Shown here piece after piece: positions 1 to 10,379 of a stretch of DNA of 48,346 bases; within the stretch, counting starts at the first letter, position 1; every line of letters starts with the position of its first letter. The notes beneath the pieces are model-generated. The model searched no databases. It worked only from the letters and a program-made list of their open reading frames with translations, and was not told where the DNA came from. The DNA lies in NCBI GenBank assembly GCA_015680685.1, contig MNCI01015029.1, forward strand, positions 1 to 48,346, written 5' to 3'. The position numbers and the translations under genes are program-made. The DNA comes from Gnetum montanum. Its lineage: Eukaryota > Streptophyta > Gnetopsida > Gnetales > Gnetaceae.

Positions 1-760
1 ATATTCTTGAAATTTCTAAACTTAAAATTAATTTTTTGTTCATTGAACCCAGAGTGAAGAAGGATGGACCAAGAGGGAATGACTAGGGTGTGACATCAAG
101 GGAACTTGTGGATTTTCTTTGGTGTCATCTGTGGGTGTTATCATGCAACTTGGTTGTACTAAGATCCTTGTAGATCTAATGAAAAATGGGAGTAAGAGTA
201 ATCAAAAGGGCACTCGACAATCAAAATCTATTCTAGGGGGTCGCACTGGAAAGACATGCACCCATTCCTGAAGGTTGACGACTTCTCTGGAGTCAGTAAA
301 GTGAAAAAAGAGAAGAGAAAAAGAAAAAAAAAGTGCCATAAAACAAAAATAACTCCTCCCTTGTACTAAACGCCAAGTGATCGTATGCCTTGTTGTTATG
401 GTACTCTCATAGTTGTTCATCATGGGATGAAACAATGCGATGTCAATGAGTAGAAGGATGGACTTCGTCCTAATCTTGGAATGACGAGTTAATGACATGT
501 TAATCATGCTTTACACGCAGGATTCATTGTGCCCTTGGTCAGTTACCTCGTGTCCCAATCTCTACGATCCCTTTCTACACTTCGTCTCACCTCACTGTTT
601 GTGTAATTGTAGCTCGTGTCCCGTGTAACATAAAATTTTCATCTCATTCCGGTGATATTTACATGTGTGTGTTTTGTGGAGTTAGTGCGGATTACATTTA
701 ACCCTTTTAGTGCACATGGACACTTTAAGTGTGATTACATAAGGGCATAATAGGTTGAAA

Positions 761-785
761 CCTGCTTTGGGCAGGACCCACTTGT
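761..785 (+). other. conserved spacer motif CCTGCTTTGGGCAGGACCCA
   Basis: This short motif is found at the same relative place in all three family members: 761-785 in E1, about 24416-24440 in E2 and, on the minus strand, about 46085-46103 in E3. It stands out because the surrounding spacer is much more diverged. In E1 it can fold into a 5-bp stem (CCTGC/GCAGG). E2 and E3 instead show a purine run (TTGGGGGAGG, TTTGGGGAGG), so a polypurine-like function fits better than a conserved hairpin. The function is unknown. Confidence 0.5.
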
Positions 786-1108
786 GTAATTTTGTTATAA
801 TCTTCATTAATTCTCTCGGCTAAAACACACAATTTCTTACCCTTAGCTTAATTCTCATAACTTTCTTTCCCATTTATTAACCCTCCAAACTTTCATGTTC
901 CAATGTACCATTACATTCCCTTTTCTTCATAACCACCAACGTTTTAATTGTTAAATTCACACCAACATCATTCACGGTGCCTCTCGAATTCATGTAATTA
1001 CCCTTGCATATACTAATTCTTGTTAATGTCCTTGTTTTCCAAATGTATTACAAGAAAAATCATTAAGAAATTTGGTCTCTTTTAGGTGTCTTCCTTTGGT
1101 GGTGACGA

Positions 1109-1195
1109 GATATCGTGTATGCGATATCGTGTCCCACGAGATATCGTGTACGCGATGTATTGTATGCGATATCGCATCCCCTGTTCCTATAAATA
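1109..1195 (+). promoter_or_regulatory. internal promoter of E1: palindrome array plus TATA box
   Basis: Copies of the dyad GATATCGYGTAYGCGATATC, some partial, fill 1109-1175. They are followed 12 bases later by TATAAATA at 1188-1195. The same arrangement, with the same palindrome, is the U3 promoter of the element's own LTR (4647-4745). The TATA box is about 470 bases upstream of the accessory ORF start at 1665, so it is well placed to transcribe that ORF separately from the genome-length transcript. E3 has the equivalent at 45679-45770 with a different palindrome; E2 lacks it. Promoter activity is inferred from the motifs only. Confidence 0.65.
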
Positions 1196-1362
1196 GGAAC
1201 CCCTGCCGCAACACTTAGCTTCATTTTGCATTCACGCGGGGGAGGGAATTTTTGAATTTTTTCTCTTCGACTTGCACTTGAGTGACCCTTGCTTTTTCAC
1301 CTATATCTCACGCGCTGATACTCTGATTATAATTCCGTTTGAACCTGCTTGAACCCGGAGTG

Positions 1363-1385
1363 TTTAGTTTAGTCGTGGGGGAGAG
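1363..1385 (+). other. internal polypurine-tract-like copy (possible central PPT)
   Basis: TTTAGTTTAGTCGTGGGGGAGAG closely resembles the true 3' PPT of the same element, TTTATTTAGTCGTGGGGGT (4603-4620). It lies between the internal TATA box and the accessory ORF. Equivalent tracts are at 24611-24631 in E2 and, on the minus strand, 45494-45512 in E3. Second PPTs that prime additional plus-strand DNA are known in lentiviruses and Ty1; a role here is inferred. Confidence 0.5.
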
Positions 1386-1664
1386 ACACTTGCTGAAAAG
1401 TGCCTAACTTTTTTGAAATTTTTCATCGCCCAAAGGACATCAATTAGGGTAGTTACTTCTAACACTCAAATAAATCATGCCATAAATCATATGACCTTAA
1501 GTATACCAGGATACTAAACCGCAAATACACCTAAGTCATAGGACCCATTATCATAATTTTTCAGGCCGATCACACAATAACATAAGATCTTTAATTAAGG
1601 CAAGTAGTAAGGTATAACTTGATTTCCTAAACAACCTTACTAATGTTGGCCCATGTGATTGCAG

Positions 1665-4450
1665 ATGGCCCCGAAATGCACCCAGCAGAAGAGTCCGACC
1701 CAAGGTGGAGCAAAACAACCTAGGAGAGATTGAAGGCAAGTCCCTGCCGGACAACATAATGAATAGGAGGTGCATTCATTCAGCATCCATCAAGAGGAAC
1801 CTCCTACCAGACGATCCGGGCAGGCAGAAAGAGGAGAAGCTACGCCTGAACTGGGAAAACAACTCACGTTGCCCCTGGAATGTGTTCAAGATATCCACAC
1901 GAAGTCCACAATCGCTTCGGTGATTGTGGAACTCAACTTTGAATCTTTCGCAGAGTTCTCTCTTGAGGCTGTGAGGGATCACCTCAAAGGATGTCCCTTA
2001 TGACCCATCCTCTCTGAACAAGGTGCCTGGTACTTAGGAGAAACGTACCTGTTTTGGCACAATAAAGAGCAAGGAACCATAGTAAACATCGGTGGTGTGA
2101 CCGTGGATTTTTCTACACAGGCAATTTCGGAAGTGTTAAACCTTCCGAATTTGGGCCCCCATGTTGCTCGGTTATCCACTCAATCAGACCTTGACGTGCG
2201 AAAGGATTGGCTAGAGAAGGCTTATGGAAAAGATAAGGCTTTTGGTGAGCTGACCACGAAAGAGCGAGTCTATTTTAAAATCGAGACCTATCACCTCTTC
2301 CCCACAAAAGGCTTAAAGAGAATATCAACGTATGCAGCAAGAGGATGTGCAGTGTTGATGGGAAAGGTTAATGCCAACCTTCCTCATCTATATTTGACGA
2401 AGATCCTAAGGCAATTCGAAGAACGGAAGACAGGAAAAATGGCACTCCCTTTTTCCTTTCTTATCAGAAAACTGTGTCGTCGGGCTGGGATTCGGGGATA
2501 TACAAATGACGTCCTCCGAAAGGCCCAAAATGCTTCTTACACTGAATTATTAAAGGCACCAGCTCCAAGAAAGAGTACTGGCAAAGAGTTGGGACCAGAT
2601 GAGGAAGATGAAGAACAAGTGACTGGAACCCCTGCAACTCAGCCTGCAGGACCCAGTCAACCTCCAGCCATAGGTCCTAGCCAACAACAAGAAGCAGAAC
2701 CTGGTATAGGCCAGGATCAGCCGCCGCCGCAAGACTATAGACCGTCGATGAGCCATTTGAGGGCCATTGCTGAGATGGTCAATTGGGGAAGTCGTGATGA
2801 TGCCAATATCTTCCATGTCATCGATGATGCCAACCAACCTACGATTTCAATAGATCGCACAAGGGGTGAGTTGTCAATGCAAATAGGAGGAGGGGAAAGT
2901 AGATGGTCACAACAGATCTCTGGAAACGTGGCATCTTTCCAAGTTCAGTTAGAGACTGGTGAAGGGGCCACGGTGGTGGTCATGCAACACCAGGATGCCG
3001 CGGGAGTAGCTGAGGTGGTCGCTGACCACATCATGGAGTCCTTTAATGTACCTGTTGTGCCACCGTCAGATCTTTCAGGAGCATAGGATGCTTAAACCAT
3101 TGCCGAAACCTCAATGACTCCTGTTGAACATGAGGATGTATTGGACAGATTGCTTCAAATAGGATAAGTTTAACGTCCCTGTTTGACATCCCCCAGGATG
3201 TAACGGCAATTCAGTCAGACCTCATTTCGACAAAAGGGAAACTGGTCATATCCGAAGTAAGGCCTGAGCATGCTGAGGCTGAAGTGCAAAAATTACAAGA
3301 GCAGCTCATCGCCTTACAAGCAGCACAATGGGATCCCTTGAGATTGGTTCCCATAGACCAGTTAGGCAATTTTAAAATCGAGCAACTAACCAAATTAATT
3401 GCAAAAAATAAGAAGGTGGCAGAAGAAAAGGAGATGGCCACTTGGGATGCCTCCACAGCAAAGGTGCAAAATCATGCACATCTTAAGGCACTCAAGGCCT
3501 TGCAGGAAGAAAATAAGTTGTTGGTTGCAGATAACCTTCAGTTGACTTCTGTGGAGAAGCAAAAGAATGTTCTCGATGAGCACTTTCATCAGCTGCAAGA
3601 ACAATTCATTTGAGTCAACCAAGACGTATGTCATTTAGCCAGAGAAAATTGAACCCTCTCAATGGAGGAGGTGCGTGCTATTCAACAGAAATCAGCCATC
3701 GAGATTAGTGCATGGAAAAATGAGGCTAAACGACATGAGAAGCTGAAGGAGCACTTCCGTGATCAGGTGGGGATGTATAAACAGATCCTGGATAAGGAGA
3801 TCCAAATGGACAAAGCTCAAATTAACAGCATCAGTGCCCAGCACACTGATTGGGGGGCCATTGTGGACACTTATGCCTATGCCCACCAGGCAGAAATTAA
3901 GAACCAGGACCTGCAAATCCAGGACTTAACTAAATACATGGAGTTGGCAAACCTTCGATATGCCAACCTGGCCATGTTAATAGCAGGATGCCCGAGGTTA
4001 GAGCTCGAGCAGCAGGTAGCTTTCACCTACATCAAATATGAAGCAGAATTTGTAGAGCGAAAGAAGTTGGCTGAAAAATTAGATGTTGCAAATTCTGAAC
4101 TCTCAGTGGTAAAAGAAAGCTATCAAGGACAGAAAGATGTGGCAACTGACTTGGCTCAACGGCTGATAGAACTTCATGAATACAAAGACAGAGCCAGAGC
4201 CTACAAAGAGGAATGACGAGTTTTTGTGGCGTGGTACGTCAAAGCTAATCAGATGTTCCCGCAACTACCCTGTCCGTGGGAAGTGCTGACTCCATCAAAC
4301 ATTGGAGCATCAGCATGGACGACACAAGACCCTTGGACCGAAGAGGAGAAGCTCTAGGCTATTCTTCAGCGTCATCAATCTTCAAAACTTGGAGCACGTG
4401 ACAAAGGGAAAACACCCATGGAGGAGCCACTGCCACCAGGAACTACATGA
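1665..4450 (+). pseudogene. accessory protein of the Athila-like family, decayed (about 930 codons)
   Basis: This is the long 3' ORF of E1. The start at 1665 (MAPK...) is chosen because E3 begins the same way (MAPK..., ATG at 45129 minus) and the ATG directly follows GTGATTGCAG, a good splice acceptor. Layout: a short basic N terminus; a globular region at about 1900-2540 with VIVELNFESF, WYLGETYLFWHNKEQGT and GVTVDFSTQAISEVLNLP, reminiscent of the domain annotated in plants as putative plant transposon protein; an acidic then Pro/Gln-rich linker (2560-2740); a second region to 3083 (QISGNVASFQVQLETGEGAT); a long coiled coil (3284-4216); and a C-terminal piece ending EEPLPPGTT at 4450. In-frame stops lie at 1731, 1764, 2001, 3084, 3611 and 4214, with a frameshift near 3150-3170. 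I see no known enzymatic motif. It sits where Athila-lineage elements carry an env-like ORF, but I see no signal peptide or membrane segment. The function is unknown. Confidence 0.75.
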
Positions 4451-4601
4451 GTTCCACATTTTTGTAGTTGTAGCATTTTTTCTCTGTGTTGTGTCTTCCC
4501 ACACTACGGCATTAGTCCATTTTTTTTTCTAGTTAATAATCCCATACCTATCCACTATGTAATCACTAAAGCTTGTTCTCCTTGCAACTCGAGGAAGAGT
4601 T
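4451..4601 (+). other. 3' untranslated region of the E1 accessory ORF
   Basis: This is the non-coding stretch between the accessory ORF and the PPT. It shares blocks with 24947-25100 of E2, including a TTGTGTCTTC-type block and AATAATCCCATACC versus AATAATCCAATACC. This shows that E2 once had the same 3' end before it lost the ORF. Confidence 0.5.
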
Positions 4602-4621
4602 TTTATTTAGTCGTGGGGGTA
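4602..4621 (+). other. 3' polypurine tract of E1
   Basis: TTTTATTTAGTCGTGGGGGT lies immediately before the LTR start TGATGAG. The same sequence precedes the 3' LTR in E2 (25101-25121) and, in reverse, in E3 (42246-42266). Its role is plus-strand DNA priming in reverse transcription, known for the class. Confidence 0.85.
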
Positions 4622-4646
4622 TGATGAGATGCGGTTTGCGTCAGCC

Positions 4647-4745
4647 GCGATATCACGTACGCGATATCGCCGCCGATGCGATATCGTGTCCTTCCCTACG
4701 ATATCGCGTACGCGATATCGCAGTCCGCCGCCGTGTCTATAAATA
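4647..4745 (+). promoter_or_regulatory. E1 LTR U3 promoter: palindromes and TATA box
   Basis: There are two long dyads. The one at 4647-4670 differs from perfect symmetry at one position pair. The one at 4699-4720 is a perfect 22-bp palindrome with core GATATCGCGTACGCGATATC. A half-site (GCGATATCGTG) lies between them. TATAAATA follows at 4738-4745. The density of CpG and TATCG/CGATA half-sites and the tight spacing to the TATA box suggest binding sites for a dimeric factor, or a hairpin-forming DNA element. Both readings are inference. Confidence 0.75.
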
Positions 4746-5130
4746 AGAGGCGGCTCTCCCTTATTCGGAATCCCAGTTTTAGTGTAGCGAAGCTCTAGCA
4801 GTTTGATCCCTCCAGAGTTAGAATTTTCCCATGTCTGCCCGCAGTGTGGTGAATGTAATTGTATGATGTCTTTATTCGAGTGTGTCGTACTTGGACACAC
4901 ACATGACCAGCAATAAAGATCGAGATTACTTCATCATTGCAGCATTCACTTAGTTTATTTATTTGTTATTTATTGCTTTCATAGCTAGGTGTAAGTACGA
5001 CTTGACTACGAGCATCTACGGGTGTGTACGGCTAGTTAAGGAATCAGTTACTTATCACGATTAGTCTCTCAACCCTAAACTCCTAGAAGCAGAACGAGTA
5101 CGACTTGATTACGAGCATTTAAGTGTGACT

Positions 5131-5262
5131 GCTTGGTAGCCCAGTGGTGTAGCTAGGGGAATCTACGCTTGGTAACCCAGTGGCGTATTTGGGGTCTGCG
5201 CTTGGTAATCCCATTGGCGTACCTAGGCCTATGCTTGGTAGTCATAGTGGCAGTCGTGCACG
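5131..5262 (+). repeat. 33-36 bp tandem repeat in the E1 LTR
   Basis: Four units start at 5131, 5167, 5200 and 5233, each beginning GCTTGGTARYCC followed by GTGGYGTA. Related single units occur in the E2 LTRs (GCTTGGTGATCC at about 19398). The two E3 LTRs differ in unit number: the 5' LTR has an additional GATACACTATTGGGTTACC-type unit at about 48070-48090. The unit number therefore varies between and within elements. Confidence 0.7.
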
Positions 5263-5743
5263 AAGTCCAAGATGTGTATGGTTGATCAAGGAATCGGTTG
5301 CTCGTCGCACTTAGGCTAGATTAGATTTTCTTACCCTTTTCCCCTTAGCTTGGATTAGTTAATATTATTTTCCACTGCCATAAAAAGTAGCATTAGAATT
5401 AGAACACGTCATACACCTCATCTAGACTAAACCATACATGACATATGCAAAACTAGTCTAGGTGGGAAGACAGCGAACTGCGACCTAAGGCTAACTATCT
5501 AGGTGCCACAACTAGTCCATCTGCGGAATTCGATCGGATCATGCATGCGAAGCTTGCTTCATATGGTTGAGTGTAGGGGTACCTCGCCACTCATCAACAT
5601 CTAGAACATTTTTAAAAATGTAACCCCTAATTACAAGAAAAGTGAGCATGTTAAAATCAATACCTAGATATGTTACCAAACGACTAGTGATTTTTTCTTT
5701 TACTACTAAGTAGAGAACCAAGAACAAGGTGTCCCATTGATCA

Positions 5744-7553
5744 TCAAGCTACAATCACCTTGGATGTTCAAAAAGATGATAGCTTTATCTCAATGTAGTA
5801 TCCTTGTAATGGATTCTACTTTCAACACTAACAAATATGATGTAAGTTTGAATAATGGGTGTTATTAATCCATTTTAAAAATTGTTGGTGTGATAGTAGA
5901 ATTCTACATTAACTAATTACAACCATGTGGTTATCTTTGTAGTTCCATCTTCATACCATGATGGCTTTTGATTCATATTATGATGGACTTCTAGTTGCAT
6001 AGGTGATATCCTCAAGGTGCATTGAATCAGACATAAGTGATTGACTTTCATAGCTCCATTGATGGCACAAGGCAAAGAATCCTAATTGAATAGTAAATTC
6101 TTTTATGATAAATGACTCAAAGGTAGATATGAATATATTCAAATAACTTGGAAACGAACTTGAAATCATGCTACCTTGGTTTGAGATATCTTAACATGTG
6201 TTTAAATTTGATAATTTAATATGTCTATTGTTGGAAGTAGACTTTTTCTTATGCATTTGGCATGTTTAAAGGACATGGAAAAAGAAGTTGGCAACCAAAG
6301 CTAGAGATTTGAATTAGAGAAAAGAAATGGGTGATAATATTAATCAAATTATGAATGAATGCAAAACTATTCTAGATGTTGTTATGGAAATAGTCAAATT
6401 TATTAACAAGTTTCATGAGAACTCAGAATTCCTTAAGTACTTAAAACAACAATGGTTAAATTGAGACAAATTTAGTGAGTTTTTATTACATAGTATCATT
6501 CCATTAAATTTCATATTCACACTCATACAATATTTTCCCATTTGGTTATTACTTATTTTTTACTTAACCTTTTGCTTCTGGAGATGTGGGCTAAAGAATT
6601 CTATGATGTTCCCCATGCACAAAAAACACAGATAATGCTATTGAGTCATACCATGGATTTTTCAAGGAAAGGTTTTTAGAGATATAAGAAACAAAAAATA
6701 CCAAAGGATTGATTGGCTTATATGAAGCTTGACAAAGCTATAGATATATTATTCAGATAATTCAAGAATTAAAGCTATAGGATATTTTGTAAATAAGAAA
6801 GATAGAGATTTCAATGTGAAGTTTTGAGAAAAGGCTTTACAAATATTTGATGTTGATTATGTCCAAGTTGTGAAAAAGGAAGATGAATGTGCTATGAAAA
6901 GTTAGAATAGTTTGATGCCAAACACTTGGTACAAGGTGTTAAAGGTTTTTTCATTTAGTAGATCTTGTGAGTGTAAATGGTCTTGCCTTGGCCATTTTTG
7001 CAAACACTCAATGAAATTTCTTATTAGGATGAAGGATTTTACCAATGCATTTAAGTTCTTCTTCCAAGATGAGTTTTACGATTTGCATGTTCTTGTGGAA
7101 CTAAAATCATTCAAGCCACATCAATTCCCTTGCAAGGAAGATGCTTTAGAACTTGGAATGACACCAACGACATTAGAATCAACTAGCTAGAATTTTGTAA
7201 CAAAAGAGGTAGACATTGAGAAGTAAAGAGACCAAGATATGGAGGTGGACAAAGGTAAAGAAAAATTGTAGTTGAAGACAAAAATTCTTGAGCTCAAAAA
7301 TAGACTGACAAAATTCATAAATACATTACCTAAAAATAAGGATAGTATTTTAAAAATAGAGAAACATGTGGAATTTTTGCAATTGAGGATCATAGTTTCA
7401 AGTAACACAAATGCATTGCTCAGTAAGAAGAGATTGTCAGGTTGGAATAGTCCTACCAAACATTATGCCCAAAAGCATTTTAAGACTAAGTGTGCAAGAA
7501 AATGTTTTAGTGAGGGTGAGGATACTATTCCTTTTCTTTTTCATTATTATTAA
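5744..7553 (+). pseudogene. MULE-like transposase with SWIM zinc finger, decayed
   Basis: Several hallmarks of plant Mutator-like/SWIM transposases appear in order with frameshifts between them: LQSPWMFKKM then MDSTFNTNKYDV (5809-5844; the first catalytic Asp region); LCIWHV (6249-6266); WAKEFYDVPHAQKT (6587-6628) and DNAIESYHGFFKERF (6631-6675), matching the familiar NNAIESYH motif near the catalytic Glu; RIDWLI; then NTWYKVLKV and a CxC...CxH SWIM motif, CECKWSCLGHFCKH (about 6966-7007). A possible C-terminal coiled coil follows in another frame (7272-7553). Stops are frequent. I did not find terminal inverted repeats. A FAR1-type domesticated relative is the alternative, but the decay argues for a dead transposon. 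Confidence 0.75.
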
Positions 7554-10379
7554 AATACTTTATATTCTATTGTTTTTAATTTAATAAAATTTAATCTTTC
7601 TCCATATTGGACTATAGATGGCTAACAGAATTATGGATAGTCCTATGATCGCGTGTCTACCCTAAACTAGTAGCTCATTATATGGCAATGTTGTCAATGT
7701 ATTTTTCTTTAAACAATATTGGAAAGAAAACTAGGATTGGAAGATATTATTTATTTGCTATTTATTAGTTTACAACAAGTTTGTCACTCTCTTTTGTTGG
7801 ATCAAAAAATGCTTTATTTTACTCAATTTAGTGTTGCAAGACTATGTGTTTGATATGTGTATGCTATTTTGTAAATTATTAATTATGGCTTCTACAATGA
7901 TCCTTGTATATCAGGTGTTCCATTCTTTTTGTGATGTATCAAATATTTCTTTATTAATAACTGCAAGAAAATGCAATTCACATGTTCGCATAGTTTTATT
8001 AACATTACATGTGATAACATGCATCATGCAATATTCTACACTATTTAATTTTTTTTATGTATGTGAGTTGCTCCTACTTCACAAAATCATTCTGCAAGTT
8101 CATGTGATGTGTATATCTTTGTAGTAATTTTTTTTTACAAAATCCAATCTAACATAGTGTGCTTCAATGTGAGTGGCACTTTCTAGGTTCAAATTGTGAG
8201 TAGCAATTAATATTGTAAATCACATATTCTTAAGAAGTGTGACATTCGCAATTTTTCATGCATCTCACAACATTCAAATCAAACTATGAGTAGCAACTAG
8301 ATAATGCGAGATGCATTTTTTGAGATAAACTACAAGATGAGAATTAATGTATGACTCATAGTTTATGAAAAATGCAAGTCATAGGACCTTGCATTATGGG
8401 GTACATGGTAAAAAAATAAAATTAATGGGCTCAACCATAATTGTCATTTTTACAACCATTTTCACTTTTTCTTCCACATAATAGTCATTTGGTGAGAAGT
8501 AGTGTCACAAAAGGTTGCAAAACAAAGCTACCAAGGCAGTAGCAAAGGATTTCATATCAATGATTTAATTTTCAAACATTGAAGAAGCAATGAGTAGGAT
8601 GGTATGTTAAACGACACCGCAATTCTCAATTTTCAAATTTTTTTCCTCATGCTTGGGTTAGCAACAATAGTCTATGATTTGATTAAATTGCAAAATTCTA
8701 TTTAGTATATGATTTTCTCTTTAAGGGATTTTATAATTTGAGAATGTTTACTAACAAAGCATTTCCCTTACCTTATTGAATCTAGAAATAAGGGTTAACA
8801 TAGGAAAAATAGATTTTGTAATAAACTGGGTTTTAAAACTTACATGTCCTCCTTTTGTTTGAATTATTAGAAGCAACATATGAATTTCATTGCTTGTATT
8901 AGTCATCCCAATATCAAGTACACTATAGTTTTTTATCCTTCAAAAGCATTCCAATGATATGTGTATGCTATTTAGTATGCTATTTTGGAATGGTGAAAAG
9001 CCCATCCATTTAATTAGAAAGGTTTCTTAGGGGAATGCTAATATTGGTTACTTTCATTCTTATGTTTTCCATCAAGTCACTGGGACTCAGAAAACACAAT
9101 TTAAAAGAGAGGACGATAGTCACTCCTTAGACCCTACAAGATTGGGCAACATTACTCTTTAATTTTATTAGGACCTATTAAGTATTTATTGTATAAGGGA
9201 TGTTAATAAAATTCAAGAAATTATTGCATCTATTGACTAGTGTTTGACACTCAAGTAATTCCTTCTTTATTATAATTCCTAACCAACCATGAATGTTAGC
9301 CAAACCCATTATTCAAGGGTGTATAAGAGGCTAGATTCATTGCCTTTATATATTATTGTTCTCTAAGAACCTTATAGTAAACTTGCTCTAATAGAGAAAA
9401 TGAGAGCCATGCTTAGGATATGGCCTCTTGAAATCTCATATTCAAAATTTAGTCCAACAATAAGTTTGAAGATTTTGTTGTATCAAATACAGTGCTTTTT
9501 TACATTACCAAACTTGAATTGAATGGTAATCAATATCTTCTCAATTACTTCTCAGAGCATCAAAATAACTAGTGAAGGACTCATGTATATCTTATTTTTA
9601 AAAAATAATTGAAACAAGATCTTGCTTTTTTGAAGAGTCATTTTTTGACCTTAATCTTGACTGAATAGGTGATCCAAGACATTGCAATACTATTCTCAAG
9701 AAACTCTCTCATTCACATCCTACATCTTAGGAGCTTTCAATTTTACATTTATATAACCAATCTTACCTCTCTTGAGAGATACATCTAAGTTGCGATAGAC
9801 TAAAAAATTTTCATTCTTCGAGACTAATATTTTGAATGCATATGCAAGTGCACAATTCTTTAATATAGTTTTTAGTCTATAGAATTTCTCTATTTGCTTT
9901 TATCTTTTAAATCTTCAAGTGCATGACACATTATTAAATATGCCATTTTCAATGGTTAATTCTAGATGTTTTGAATTTGGATTTAACAATATTGTTTGTC
10001 TATACATTTTCATTTGCTTGCTTGTAGATGTTAGACTTAATTTATGTGCATATTTTCTTGCTTCTACTTCAATAAGTCATGTTTTCTGACAAGTTTAAAA
10101 ATATCATGTTTTTTGTTTATTAAATTTCTTTAATATTGCACTATGAGTATGTGCTTGTTAGTTCATAGAGTTTCCTTGAATTTAATCTTTGTGATGCTAA
10201 ATTGATATAATTGTTGTTGGAAATGTATTGGAATGGTTAATACCAATGTAGTCATTGGATATTGCATTGATGGTATGATGCAAAAAGTGCAAGTCTCTCT
10301 ATCATTAATTATTGTTGGCCAACAATGATTTAATTGTTAACATTTGAGCTATAACATATTTTTTTTATTCTGAGAGAGG
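7554..10379. other. AT-rich stretch with no recognisable gene
   Basis: No coding similarity is apparent; the open frames are short and lack family motifs. A segment at about 8160-8400 contains degenerate phrases such as GTGAGTAGCAAT and ATGAGTAGCAAC, which resemble phrases in the roughly 115-bp satellite at 25986-26770. It may be an older relative of that repeat. The rest looks like decayed transposon sequence. Confidence 0.4.

Larger units (their letters stand above)
1..5596 (+). mobile_element. E1: Athila-like Ty3/gypsy LTR retrotransposon, 5' part outside the window
   Basis: This is the 3' part of an LTR retrotransposon whose 5' LTR, primer site and gag lie left of the window. Positions 1-880 align by eye with the spacer at about 23680-24500 of E2; for example both carry GGGTGTGACWTCAAGGGAA. 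Next come an internal promoter (1109-1195), a PPT-like tract (1363-1385), a decayed accessory ORF (1665-4450), a PPT and a 975-bp 3' LTR. The LTR end GAGTGTAGGGGTACCTCGCC followed by ACTCATCA is shared with E2 and E3. Assignment to the Athila side of Ty3/gypsy is by relation to E2 and E3, which have tRNA-Asp-like primer sites and Athila-type gag. E1 keeps far more CpG in its promoter repeats than E2, which suggests a younger or less methylated copy. A target duplication cannot be tested without the left end. Confidence 0.85.
4622..5596 (+). repeat. 3' LTR of E1
   Basis: The LTR is 975 bp with TGATG at the start and CATCA at the end. The U3 palindrome array (4647-4721) and TATAAATA (4738-4745) are followed by an AATAAA polyadenylation signal at 4912-4917, 174 bases downstream; the same spacing is kept in both E2 LTRs. 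A potential hairpin (GTGTGTC/GGACACAC) lies just upstream of the AATAAA. The R/U5 part carries a 33-36 bp tandem repeat (5131-5262) and a repeated GTACGACTTGAYTACGAGCAT block. It is longer than the E2 LTRs (829 and 859 bp), at least partly because of these expansions. Confidence 0.9.

Noticed and set aside
202-507. Minus-strand open frame of about 100 codons in the E1 spacer
   Set aside because: It opposes the element, matches non-coding spacer in E2, has a low-complexity reading, and no family resemblance.
2550-2837. Minus-strand open frame opposite the accessory ORF
   Set aside because: It is the shadow of the acidic and Pro/Gln linker on the coding strand.
4647-4721. Palindromes as bacterial-type operators or terminators
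   Set aside because: They lie in a retrotransposon U3 directly upstream of a eukaryotic TATA box; a bacterial reading does not fit any of the context.
7831-8124. Plus-strand open frame of 97 hydrophobic codons
   Set aside because: AT-rich composition alone yields Leu/Ile/Phe-rich frames; no motif or conserved partner elsewhere in the window.
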